This document shows, in pieces, positions 20,751 through 29,666 of a stretch of DNA of 64,000 nt. The notes under the pieces were generated by a model. The model was given only the letters and a program-made list of their open reading frames with translations. It did no database searches and was not told the DNA's origin. The translations under genes and the position numbers were made by a program. The DNA is from Albimonas sp963816545 (GTDB lineage: Bacteria > Pseudomonadota > Alphaproteobacteria > Rhodobacterales > Rhodobacteraceae): positions 806,001-870,000 of the forward strand of contig CAWFLE010000007.1 in NCBI GenBank assembly GCA_963816545.1, written 5' to 3'. Every line of letters starts with the position of its first letter. Within the stretch, counting starts at the first letter, position 1.

Positions 20751-21332
20751 CTAGACCCAGCGCCCCTTCACCGGCGGCGGAACATGCAGCCGCATCCGCT
20801 CGCCGAGCCGCAGGGCGCCCGGCCGCTCCACCCACGCCGTCACCCCGCGCCGCCCGTTCGCCGCGGCGCGGTAGCGCGTCCCGTGCCCCGGCCGCCGCGC
20901 CTCGATCTCCCGCGCGGGGAAGCTGCAGGGCATGTTCTCCATGTCCACCACCAGGCTCGCGCCCCCCTCCGCGATCAGCCGCGAGGAGGGCGGGACGCCC
21001 GTGAACCCCTCGATCCCCCGCAGCACCAGGTTCGCGCCCACCCATTCCGGCGGCAGATCCTCCATCCCCAGCGCCTGCGCCGTCGCCGCCAGCTCCTCGG
21101 CCGAGAGGACCGAGACCTGCCGCACGTTGCGAATCTCCGTTCCCCGCGGATACTGCGAGGCGACGCGGGAGCAGGAGGGGCGCGTCAGCCCCGAATGGCA
21201 CTCCCCCGCGAAGCCCTCCCACACGGCCTCCACCCGCTCCACAGGGTCCGACAGCAGCGTGACCTCCCGGTCGGCCACGAGGCCGAGCCACACGATCTCC
21301 GCCACGTGATCCGTGGGCTTCAGAATGGCCAT
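20751..21332 (-). CDS. MOSC domain protein
   Basis: 193 residues. MOSC (C-terminal domain of Moco sulfurase) features: VSVLSAEELAATAQALG, WVGANLVLRGI and the conserved Cys in MENMPCSFPAREIE; the end is the beta strand RPGALRLGERMRLHVP. MOSC proteins bind molybdenum cofactor or transfer sulfur/oxygen to substrates. A molybdenum hydroxylase large subunit lies 5 kb away, but linkage is not evident. Convergent with the long gap on its left. Confidence 0.88.
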   Translation of the reverse strand: MAILKPTDHVAEIVWLGLVADREVTLLSDPVERVEAVWEGFAGECHSGLTRPSCSRVASQYPRGTEIRNVRQVSVLSAEELAATAQALGMEDLPPEWVGANLVLRGIEGFTGVPPSSRLIAEGGASLVVDMENMPCSFPAREIEARRPGHGTRYRAAANGRRGVTAWVERPGALRLGERMRLHVPPPVKGRWV

Positions 21333-21359
21333 GCGCGCACCTCCCCGGGGGACGCGCCG

Positions 21360-22417
21360 TTATGCCCCCGCCGCCGGCCCGGGCGCCAGCCCCTCGGGCA
21401 GCGCAGGCGCCTCGCCCGCCGCGAAGGCCGCCGCCGCGCGCCCCGCCGCCGGCGCCAGCCCCAGCCCGATCCGCCACCCCCCGAGCGCCGCGATCAGCCC
21501 CGGCGCGCCCGGCACGGGGCCCAGCACGGGGCGCCGCCCGTCGGGCCGCGGGCGCAGCCCGGCCCAGCGCTCCAGCACCTCGGCGCCCTCCAGCGCCGGG
21601 CACAGGGCCTGCGCGCGGACCAGCACGTCCACCAGCGCCCGCGTCGGTCTCCAGATCCTCCCGCCCGCGCTCGGCCGTGGTCCCCACGCCCACCGTCCCG
21701 TCGGCGTGGGGGACCACCCACAGCCCCGGCCCGGCCAGCACCTCCGCCCCCACCGGCGCGCGGAGCCGCAGTCGCGCCGCCTGCCCGTGCTCCGGCCCCC
21801 CGAAGCCCAGCGCCCGCAGCCCCTCCCACCCGGTCGCGAGGATCGCAGCCCCCGCCCGCACCTCCCCCCGGTCGAACCGCGCCACGCCGGCGCCCCACCC
21901 GAGGAACCGCCCCTCCAGCCACCGCACCCGGGGCGCCGCGGCCGCCCGCAGCGCCGCCAGCATCCGCGGGCCGTCCACTCGCCCCGTCAGATCGTCCCGC
22001 AACGCGAACGGCGCCTCCAGCCACCCGGCGCGGCCCTCGACCACCTCCATCCGCGCCGCCGCCGCCCCACACCTGCGCCGCCGCGACCAGCCCCTCCGCC
22101 CGCGCCCGCTCCGCCTCCGAGCCCAGCGCCGTCAGCCGCCCCACCCGCGCATACCCGACCGGGACGCCGCTCTCCGCCTCCAGCGCCGCGGCGTCCCGGC
22201 CCCACCCCAGCAGACCCGCGAACTGCCACGCCGCCATCGGAGACCAGCGGTCCGGCGCATGCGGCGCCAGCGCCCCCACCGGCGTCTCCGAGGCCCGCGC
22301 CCCGCCCGCATCCGCCACCGTCACCGACATCCCCCGCGCCAGGCACGCCCGCGCCGCCCACAAGCCCCACGCGCCCGCCCCGATCACCACCACGTCGCTT
22401 GCGCCCGCGCCCGCCAT
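21360..22417 (-). CDS. FAD-dependent oxidoreductase, DAO/ThiO family (two frameshifts)
   Basis: Starts with a dinucleotide-binding site (VVVIGAGAWGLWAARACLARG), continues with GALAPHAPDRWSPMAAWQF, VDGPRMLAALRAA and AILATGWEGL, and ends with GLRPRPDGRRPVLGPV and ALGGWRIGLGLAPA, the DAO C-terminal signature. Shifts at about 22060 and about 21645. About 350 residues. Glycine or amino-acid oxidases of the thiamine or catabolic type are possible; no thiamine genes are adjacent. ATG 22417 is 20 bases from the divergent UDG-like start. Confidence 0.85.
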
Positions 22418-22436
22418 CTGCTCCCTCCCCTCCGCC

Positions 22437-23030
22437 ATGACCGAAGACCCCGACGCCCTCGAAGCCGAGATCGCCCGCTGCCGCCTCTGCGCCGCGCGCT
22501 TCGCCGCCACCGCCACCCGCCACGCCCCGCGGCCCGTGACCCGATTCTCCGCGACCGCCCGCATCCTCGTCACCGGACAGGCCCCGGGCGCGCGCGTCCA
22601 CGCCTCGGGCCTGCCGTTCGACGACCGCTCCGGAGACCGCCTCCGCGCCTGGATGGGCATCGACCGCGACACCTTCTACGACCGCGCCCGCGTCGCGATT
22701 TCACCTATGGCTTACTGTTTTCCCGGCTACGATGCCTCGGGCTCGGACCTGCCCCCGCCGAAGCTCTGCGCGCAAACCTGGCGGGGACGGGCCCTGGCGG
22801 CGATGCCGCAGGTGGAGCTGACGCTGCTCATCGGCGGCCATGCCCAGAAATGGGCGCTCGGCGGAGGCCGGTCGATGACCGAGACGGTGCGGGCGTGGCG
22901 CGAATCGCCGCCGGGGATCATCCCCCTGCCCCACCCGTCCTGGAGGAACACCGCCTGGCTGAAGAGGAACGCATGGTTCGAGGACGACCTTCTGCCCTGG
23001 CTGCGCGCGCGCGTCGCCTCGTTGCTCTGA
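22437..23030 (+). CDS. Uracil-DNA glycosylase superfamily protein
   Basis: 197 residues. UDG-superfamily motifs: TGQAPGARVHASGLPFDDRSGDRLRAW (motif 1 region, water-activating loop GQAPG), then FYDRARVAISPMAYCFPG and motif 2 LPHPSWRN. Two N-terminal cysteines (CRLC, residues 15 and 18) recall iron-sulfur UDGs, but I do not see four well-placed Cys, so a cluster is doubtful. It starts at ATG 22437, back to back with the FAD gene. Its 3' end overlaps the next gene by about 58 bases. Confidence 0.82.
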   Translation: MTEDPDALEAEIARCRLCAARFAATATRHAPRPVTRFSATARILVTGQAPGARVHASGLPFDDRSGDRLRAWMGIDRDTFYDRARVAISPMAYCFPGYDASGSDLPPPKLCAQTWRGRALAAMPQVELTLLIGGHAQKWALGGGRSMTETVRAWRESPPGIIPLPHPSWRNTAWLKRNAWFEDDLLPWLRARVASLL

Positions 23031-23942
23031 CGCTGGCGCTCGCGCTCTCGGCCTGCGCCGGGCTTCCCGCGCCGCTCTCCGACGCCCGTCAGGGCCCCGA
23101 GCGGATCGAGGCCGCCCACGGCGCCCTCGCCCTCTCCCACTGGCGCGCGGCATCCCCCCGCGCAGTGCTCCTCGCCCTCCATGGCTACGGCGACTACGGC
23201 CCCTCCACCTACGGCGCCGCCGGCCCTTACTGGGCCGCCCGCGGCATCGAGGTCTACGCCCCCGACCAGGAGGGCTTCGGCCGCAACCCCTCCAACCGCA
23301 TCTGGCCCGGCACGGACGCGCTGATCGACGACGCCGCCGCGCTCGACGGCGGAGATCCGTCGCCGCCACCCCGACCTGCCCCTCTTCGTCGCCGGCCACT
23401 CCATGGGCGGCGGCGTGGCGCTGGCCGCGGCCGGCGAGGGTCGCCTTCCGGGCGCCTTCGGCCTGATCCTCCTCGCCCCCGCGGTCTGGGGCGGGGACAC
23501 GCTGAACCCGCTCTTCCGCGTCTCCGCCTGGACGGCGGCGCAGGTGATCCCGGACCACCGCTTCTCCAACCGCGCCTCGCCGGTGCCGCTGATGCCCTCG
23601 GACAACATCCCGATGCTGGTGGAGATGTCGAAGGACCCGCTGATCTACGCCAACCCCTCGCCGAGGGAGTTCATGGGCCTGATCCGCCTGATGGACCGCG
23701 CCGTCGCCGCCGCCCCCTTCACGCAGGTGGAGACGCTGACCGTGATGGGCGCGCATGACGAGATCATCCCCGAATACAGCGTCCGCAAGGCGTTCGAGGC
23801 GATCCCCGCCCGCAAGACCTACGCCCGCGCGCCCGAGGGCTGGCACATGCTGCTGCGCGACCTCCACGCGGCGCAGGTCCACGCGCTGGTCGCCGACTGG
23901 ATCCTGGCGCGCGCGCGCGGAAGGACGGCGGCGGTGGAGTGA
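22973..23942 (+). CDS. Lipoprotein alpha/beta hydrolase, lysophospholipase-like (one frameshift)
   Basis: Serine hydrolase with a lipoprotein signal (RRLVALTLALALSAC) and monoacylglycerol-lipase features: LALHGYGDYG, PDQEGFGRNP, nucleophile GHSMGGG (restored), MGAHDEIIP acid region and EGWHMLLRD His. One extra G near 23352 shifts the frame; correction yields EIRRRHPDLPLFVAGHS. I place the start at ATG 22973, inside the UDG-like gene, because it is the only in-frame start giving a full signal peptide. Likely anchored in the envelope and acting on lipids. Confidence 0.85.
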
Positions 23943-24044
23943 GGGCGGGAGGAGCGCGCCACCTTCGGAAGATCCGGCGAGCATGCGCTCGACTCCCGAC
24001 GCACCACTCCCCTGTCGCCCCCGGATGCGTCGGAAACCGGCTGC

Positions 24045-24638
24045 CTACAGCTCGGGATACCCGCTGAGTGGGTTGGTGCTGATGACGCACCCCGTCAGGC
24101 CGGTAGTGAAGTTGACGTAGTTCGACTCGAGGCTCTCGATCTGGCTACCGGATGCGTCCAACGTGCACTGCCCCTGATAGATCGGGATGAAGCTTGGATC
24201 CCACGGATCCAACTCATCGGGAACAAGGCCCAGGACTTCGTAGTGCAAGGCGCCGTAATAGGTTTCGTATGGCAGCGGCACGGCGACCGCTCCGTAGACG
24301 CAGTGCCAGGCGGCAGCTCCGCCTCCGTCCGGAATGAACGCGGTCGGCACGATATCTTCGAAGCTGCCATAGGATGGATTGAGTTTTTCGGTCACGCCGG
24401 GATCGATTTCGTCGCCATCGAACCAGGTTCGAACTGTGGCGCTACAGTGACTCGTCGGTCCATTCTGCGGAAATCCAACCTTCACGCGGGGACCTATCAG
24501 AGTGACGTCTTCGCCGTCGCTGCCGGTACCGCTGTCGCCATCGCTACCCTTTATCCCGAACCAGCCGCAGGCTGAAAGCCCCAGCAGCAGCGACATCCAC
24601 GCCATTCCACGTCCACGTCGATTGAGTGTCGAGATCAT
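24045..24638 (-). CDS. Orphan cysteine-rich lipoprotein in an AT-rich patch
   Basis: About 197 residues from ATG 24638, which has GGAGAGACAC directly upstream. The signal ends in the lipobox LGLSAC. A Gly/Ser/Asp linker (GSDGDSGTGSDGED) tethers a domain with four further cysteines (TSHCSAT, WHCVYG, GQCTLD, TGCVIS), which suggests two disulfides, many aromatic residues and a repeated Pro-Ser-Tyr flavour. I recognise no family. Base use is clearly less GC-rich than all neighbours, which suggests recent acquisition. Confidence 0.7.
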   Translation of the reverse strand: MISTLNRRGRGMAWMSLLLGLSACGWFGIKGSDGDSGTGSDGEDVTLIGPRVKVGFPQNGPTSHCSATVRTWFDGDEIDPGVTEKLNPSYGSFEDIVPTAFIPDGGGAAAWHCVYGAVAVPLPYETYYGALHYEVLGLVPDELDPWDPSFIPIYQGQCTLDASGSQIESLESNYVNFTTGLTGCVISTNPLSGYPEL

Positions 24639-25059
24639 GTGTCTCTCCAACTACGTGCCAGCTACGCGGCGGTTTACCAAGTACGATATGTTTCCGATAT
24701 TTCGATGAATGAACGCTGCTCGCTTCGCGTCAGAAATGAATTCATCTGAATGGCTGTACACCGGCTCACTTAGATGAATATCTTGCTGATTCCATAAATA
24801 TCATAGCGATTGGAAGAAATCCAACTATACGTCACCTGTCTATTCGGCCTCGACATCTGTTGGATCGGGTCTCTGTACGGAAATTCAACGAGTCACCCGG
24901 CGTCGCGCACGACGGGCAGCTTTGGGCTCGGCGCTCGATCTTCCCCGCGCGTTGGGGCGCGAAACCTGCGATGGCTCCGGAAACGGTCCACCCCCTTGCC
25001 CCGGCCCCCCGTCCGCCCCAAGAACCTCCCGTCCCACCCTCTCCCCCCGGAGCCTCCGC
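24639..25059. promoter_or_regulatory. AT-rich spacer with a 10-bp palindrome
   Basis: 421 bases upstream of both the orphan lipoprotein (minus) and the SseB-like gene (plus). In 24721-24840 I count 50 G+C in 120 bases, far below the rest of the window. It contains the palindrome ATGAATTCAT (24736-24745) and repeated GATGAAT and CGATAT words (about 24682-24711, 24771-24780). It is a plausible promoter or operator region; no gene is supported inside it. Confidence 0.5.
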
Positions 25060-25876
25060 ATGACCGACACCCCCCTCGACCGCGCCTTCGCCGCCGCCGG
25101 AGGGGACGCCGCCGACGGGCGGGTGGTGGACGCCCTCCTGAACGCCGAGATGCTCCTGCTGCTGGAGGCCCCCGCCACGGGCGACACCCTCCGCCCCGTG
25201 CTGCTGGAGCTGGAGGCCGGCCGCACCGCGCTGGCCTTCGACACCGAAACCCGGCTCGCCGATTTCGGCGCGGGCGCGGACTTCGTGCAGCTCCCGGGTC
25301 GGACGCTGGCGGAGATGCTGGCGGGCTCGGGCGTGAACCTCGCGGTCAATCCCGGCGTGGCCCCGTCGGAGCTGTTCCACGACGCCGCCGCGCTGGAGTG
25401 GATGGTGCAGATGGGCCAGGCGGAGGCGCAGGCGGCCGAGGCGCGGATCTCCGGTCTCGGCGCCCCCCGCGCCGCCTCGGAGGCGCTGATCGCCGCGCTC
25501 GACGCCAAACTGGCCGCGCTGGCGCCGCTCCTGTCCGAGGCCTGGCTGATGGGCGCCCGCCACGCCGACGGCTCGGACCGCCTGCTGCTGGTGCTGGCCG
25601 AGCGCGGGAGCGACGCCCCCCGCGCCGGCCGCGCCTTCGACGCCGCCGACGAGGCCCGCCGCCGCGCCGTCTCGCTCGCCGCCTCGGAAAGCGCCCGCCT
25701 CGCCGCGCCCGAGGGGCCGGAGCTCGACGCCGTCTTCGCCGCGCCCGAGGAGCCCCTCCTGGAGACCGCCCGCCGCCACGGCCTCGGCTTCGAGCTGCCC
25801 GAGCCCAAAGCCGCCCGAGGCGCCCGCCCCCTCGGCCCCCGGCATGGACCCGGACCGCCCGCCGCGCCTCCGCTGA
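25060..25876 (+). CDS. SseB-like protein (3' frameshift)
   Basis: About 272 residues. N-terminal SseB domain: PLDRAFAAAGGDAADGRVVDALLNAEMLLLL, LELEAGRTALAFDTETRLADF and GVNLAVNPGVAPSELF; an Ala/Glu-rich helical part follows and a C-terminal SseB_C-like region with PLLETARRHGLGFELP. The frame as given runs on past 25876; removing one C near 25806 gives a short Pro-rich tail ending RPPRLR with TGA at 25874-25876. SseB was described as enhancing serine sensitivity; its biochemical role is unknown. Confidence 0.75.
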
Positions 25877-26006
25877 GGCCCCGCGTCAACGATCCGGTAA
25901 CGAACGCCCGGATTCTCCGAGGGAAATCAACGAGGCGCCCGAAAGGTTAACGCCGGATTCATCCCCTGGCGCTTCGCTGCGAAACGGCCCCGTTTCGCAA
26001 CGAAAA

Positions 26007-26261
26007 TCAGTGCGTGGGCCGCGACAGCCGGATCGGCCCCTTGGCGGCCAGCGCGTCCACCGCCTTGCCCTGCTGGGTCACCCGGATCAGCCCGTCGCGC
26101 TGGAGGCGGCTCGCCACCTCGCGCACCTTGGGCATCAGGGGCCGCCAGTCGTCGGGGCGCAGCCGCCTCGCGGCGTCCGAGGGGCAGAAGGTCGGCCCCA
26201 GCGCTCCGCTGCGCGCGAGGTCCAGCAGCGTCTCCGCGATTCGGTCGTTTTCTTCGCACAT
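26007..26261 (-). CDS. DUF3253 family protein
   Basis: 84 residues. Family pattern: IAETLLDLARSGALGPTFCPSDAARRL, then DDWRPLMPKVREVASRL and GLIRVTQQGKAVD, ending GPIRLS. It looks like a small winged-helix fold. ATG 26261 was chosen because GGGGAGG lies 11 bases upstream; the in-frame ATG at 26273 would sit on that site. Divergent from the molybdenum hydroxylase gene. Confidence 0.88.
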   Translation of the reverse strand: MCEENDRIAETLLDLARSGALGPTFCPSDAARRLRPDDWRPLMPKVREVASRLQRDGLIRVTQQGKAVDALAAKGPIRLSRPTH

Positions 26262-26418
26262 AGGCGGTCGCATCCTCCCCTGGCCGCGGTCCCGCGCCTC
26301 CGGCCGGAGCGCACATATAGCGCATTCCACCTGAATGCGCGCCCTGTCAGCGTCTGGACACGCGGCCCTCCGCCTGTAGGTTCGGCGGGCGCGCGCGGCG
26401 TTCCACGGAGGGCATCCC

Positions 26419-28723
26419 ATGATGAAGTTCGGCGTATCCCAGCCGGTCACGCGGAAAGAGGACCAGAGGCTCCTCACCGGCCTCGGCCGATATGTGGACG
26501 ACATCGCGCCGAAGGACGCGCTCCACGCCTTCTTCCTGCGCTCCCCCATGGCGCATGCCGAGATCGCTTCGCTGGACGCCTCCGCGGCGCGCGAGGCGCC
26601 CGGAGTGGCGGCCGTCATCACCGGCGAGGAGCTGGCCGCCGAGATCCCCAACTTCGTCGCCGCCGGCGCCGTGAAGAACCGCGACGGCTCCGACGGCGCC
26701 CAGCCGGAGCGGCCGATCCTCGCGGTCGGGAAGGTCCGCCATGTGGGCGAGGCGGTGGCCGTGGTGCTGGCCGAGACGCTCGCCCAGGCCCGCGACGCGG
26801 CCGAGCTGATCGAGGTGGACTACAACGACCTCCCCGCCGCCCACTCCACCCGCGGCGCGCGGCAGGAGCCGGAGGTGCATCCCGAGATCGCGCCCGGCAA
26901 CCTCGCCTTCGACTGGGCCTTCGGCGACGAGGCGGCCACGAAAGCCGCCTTCGAAAGCGCCGCCCACGTGGTCGAGCTGCCGCTGGTGAACAACCGCGTC
27001 ATCGCCATGCCCATGGAGCCCCGCGGCGCCTACGCCGAGTGGGATGGCCGGAAGCTCCACGTCGCCACCAACGGCCAGGGGGTGTGGAACCTGAAGCGGG
27101 AGCTCGGGCAGAAGCTCGGCCTCGGCCAAGGACCAGGTGCGGGTCACCAACCCCGACGTGGGCGGCGGCTTCGGCATGAAGGCCTTCTCCTACCCCGAGC
27201 ACTTCGCCGTCGGTTTCGCCGCGAAAAAGCTGGGCCGGGCGGTGCGCTGGATGTCCGAGCGCGGCGAGGGCATGATGACCGACGCCATGGGCCGGGACCA
27301 TGACACGGTCGCCCGCGCGGCGTTCGACGAGAACCACAAGCTCAAGGCCATCCACTTCAGCGTGACGGCGGGGCTGGGCGCCTACAACTCCCCCTTCGGG
27401 CAGTACATCCCCTCGGAGGTCGCCAAGTACGTGCTGCCGGGCGTCTACGACGTGCAGGTGGGGCTCTACGAGGTGCGGGGCGTCTACACCCACACCTGCC
27501 CCGTGGACTCCTACCGCGGCGCCGGGCGGCCTGAGGCGATCTACCAGATCGAGCGGCTGATGGATTACTCGGCCCGCCAGCTCGGCTTCACGCCCGACGA
27601 GATCCGGCGCATCAACTTCATCAAGCCCGAGCAGTTCCCCTACACGACCCTCGTGGGCCAACTCTACGACGTGGGGAATTTCGAGAAGGTCATGGAGCGC
27701 GCCATGACCGAGGCCGACTGGGACGGCTTCGAGGCGCGCCGGGAGGAGAGCGCCGCGAAGGGCCGCCTCCGGGGCCGGGGCATGTGCACCTACATCGAGT
27801 CGATCCTCGGCGCGCAGAACGAGACCTCGAAGATCGAGTTCGCCGACGACGGGGGCGTGAACCTCTACGTGGGCACCCAGTCCAACGGCCAGGGGCACGA
27901 GACGGTCTACGCCCAGATCCTGCACCAGCGGGTGGGCCTGCCCTATGAGAAGATCCGCATCGTGCAGGGCGACAGCGACCTGATCGCCAAGGGCGGCGGC
28001 ACGGGCGGCTCGCGCTCGGTGACCATGCAGGGCAACTCGATCAACGCGGCCGGCGACGCGATGGTGGAGCGGTTCCGCGCGTTGGCGGAGGAGGAGCTGG
28101 AGGCCGCCGCCGCCGACCTCGTGTTCGAGGACGGGGCCTTCCATGTGGCCGGCACCGACAAGTCGGTGGACCTGATGGCGCTGGCCGAAACCGCGCGCAA
28201 GAAGGGCATGGTGGACCTGCTGGTCCACGAGACGGAGAACACGGTCGAGGGCCGCTCCTTTCCCAACGGCTGCCATATCTGCGAGGTCGAGGTGGATTCG
28301 GAGACCGGCAAGGTCGAGGTGGTCAAATACACCGTCGCCGACGATTTCGGCTTCCTGATGAACCCGATGCTGGCCATGGGCCAGGTGCATGGCGGCGTGG
28401 TGCAGGGCATCGGCCAGGCGATCACCGAGCATGTGGTCTATGACGAGGACGGCCAGCTCCTGACCGCGTCGTTCATGGATTACGCCATCCCGCGGGCGCA
28501 TGAGACGCCGGAGATCCCGTTCTTCCATGAGCCCACCCCCTCCACCGCCAACGAGATCGGCATGAAGGGCTGCGGCGAGGCGGGGACCGTGGGCGCGCTC
28601 GCGGCCGTCACCAACGCTGCGCTGGATGCGCTGTCGCCGGCGGGCGTGGGTCATGTGGACATGCCGCTGACGCCGCAGCGGGTGTGGTCGTGGCTCGCTT
28701 CGGCGAAGACCGCCGCCGAGTGA
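26419..28723 (+). CDS. Xanthine dehydrogenase/CO dehydrogenase-type molybdopterin large subunit (one frameshift)
   Basis: Molybdenum hydroxylase large subunit of about 768 residues. N-terminal a/b-hammerhead: RKEDQRLLTGLGRYVDDI, RSPMAHAEI, VGEAVAVVLAET. MPT-binding half: NPDVGGGFGMKAF, YRGAGRPEA, GTQSNGQGHETVYAQ, KGGGTGGSRSV and the catalytic Glu in GMKGCGEAGTVGA. The loop YRGAGR is the form II type, not the AYRCSFR of true CO dehydrogenase, so the substrate is probably another aldehyde or heterocycle. A shift at about 27130 precedes KDQVRVTNPDVGG. GGAGGG lies before ATG 26419. The FAD (CoxM) and Fe-S (CoxS) subunits are not adjacent. Confidence 0.9.
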
Positions 28724-28730
28724 GGCGGGG

Positions 28731-29522
28731 ATGCCGGGCTTCCTGAAACGGCTCTTCGGCGGGGGCGAGGGCCCTCGCCGGGGCGGCAAGGGCTTCGATG
28801 CAGCCTTGGAGATCGACCGCCCGACCTACGCCATCGGCGACGTGCATGGGCGGTTCGACCTGCTGAGGCGGCTGCTGGACCGGATCGAGGCCGATGCGCG
28901 GGAGCGCGGGCACGGCGACTGGCGGCTGGTCCTGATGGGCGATTACGTGGACCGCGGAGAACAGTCGGCCGAAGTGCTCGCGCTGCTGCGGGAGCTTCTG
29001 GCGGGGGGCGGGCCTGCGGCGGAGACCGTGGCCCTGCGCGGCAACCATGAAGAGATGATGGCCCAATTCGTGGCCGAACCCGAGAGCGCGGGGCCCCGCT
29101 GGCTGCGCAATGGCGGGCTTCAGACGCTGCTGAGCTACGGGGTCGGGGGCATCGCCTCCACCAGCGACATCGACGGGATGGTCGAGGCCGGGGCGCGGCT
29201 GGCGCAGGTCGCGGCCGAGGACCTGGCGATGACGGACGCGCTGCCGGCCTGGAAGCGCTACGGGAAGGTGCTGTTCAGCCACGCGGGCGCGGACCCGGAA
29301 CTGCCGCCGGAGCTTCAGTCGGACGACACGCTGACCTGGGGGACGCCGCGCTTCTTCCAGTTGCCGCGCAAGGACGGGCTGTGGTGCGTCTACGGCCACT
29401 ACGTGGTGGACGAGGCGCACGCCGCGCAGGGGCGGATCGCGGTGGACACGGGCGCCTACCACTCGGGCGTGCTGTCGGCGGTGCGGCTCGACGGGCCGGA
29501 GCCCGGGTTCCTGACCACCTGA
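28731..29522 (+). CDS. PPP-type metallophosphoesterase (serine/threonine phosphatase-like)
   Basis: 263 residues, intact. The three PPP signatures are exact: GDVHG with Asp37 and His39, GDYVDRG with Asp71, and RGNHE with Asn105 and His106; later metal ligands are in LFSHAGAD and CVYGHYVVDE. It starts 8 bases after the molybdenum hydroxylase stop, so co-transcription is likely. Bacterial members of this size dephosphorylate Ser/Thr proteins or Ap4A; the substrate is not deducible. Confidence 0.9.
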   Translation: MPGFLKRLFGGGEGPRRGGKGFDAALEIDRPTYAIGDVHGRFDLLRRLLDRIEADARERGHGDWRLVLMGDYVDRGEQSAEVLALLRELLAGGGPAAETVALRGNHEEMMAQFVAEPESAGPRWLRNGGLQTLLSYGVGGIASTSDIDGMVEAGARLAQVAAEDLAMTDALPAWKRYGKVLFSHAGADPELPPELQSDDTLTWGTPRFFQLPRKDGLWCVYGHYVVDEAHAAQGRIAVDTGAYHSGVLSAVRLDGPEPGFLTT

Positions 29523-29615
29523 CAAGGCCGCGCCCGGCGGCGGCCCCGCCTCGCGGAGGATGCGCTATGGCGCATGACGTCCGGGAAATGGTTGCGCCGG
29601 CCGGACCGGGCGCCT

Positions 29616-29639
29616 CCCTCCCCCGCTTGCGGGGGAGGG
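29616..29639. repeat. REP-like hairpin (CCCTCCCCCGC TT GCGGGGGAGGG)
   Basis: Perfect 11-bp stem with a 2-base loop in the 144-base gap between the phosphatase (plus) and Wza-like (minus) genes. It is a longer version of the palindrome at 5385-5407. In this convergent position it may also terminate transcription from both sides, although no T-run follows. Confidence 0.6.
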
Positions 29640-29666
29640 TTGGGGTGGGGGCTTGCGCCGCCCGCC

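Noticed and set aside
20058..22436. Plus-strand open frame in the 20-22 kb gap and antisense to MOSC and FAD genes
   Set aside because: No ribosome site or motif. Only the part from 22437 on is a real protein (UDG-like).
26419..28723. True carbon monoxide dehydrogenase large subunit
   Set aside because: The active-site loop is YRGAGR, not the form I AYRCSFR, and CoxM/CoxS are not adjacent.
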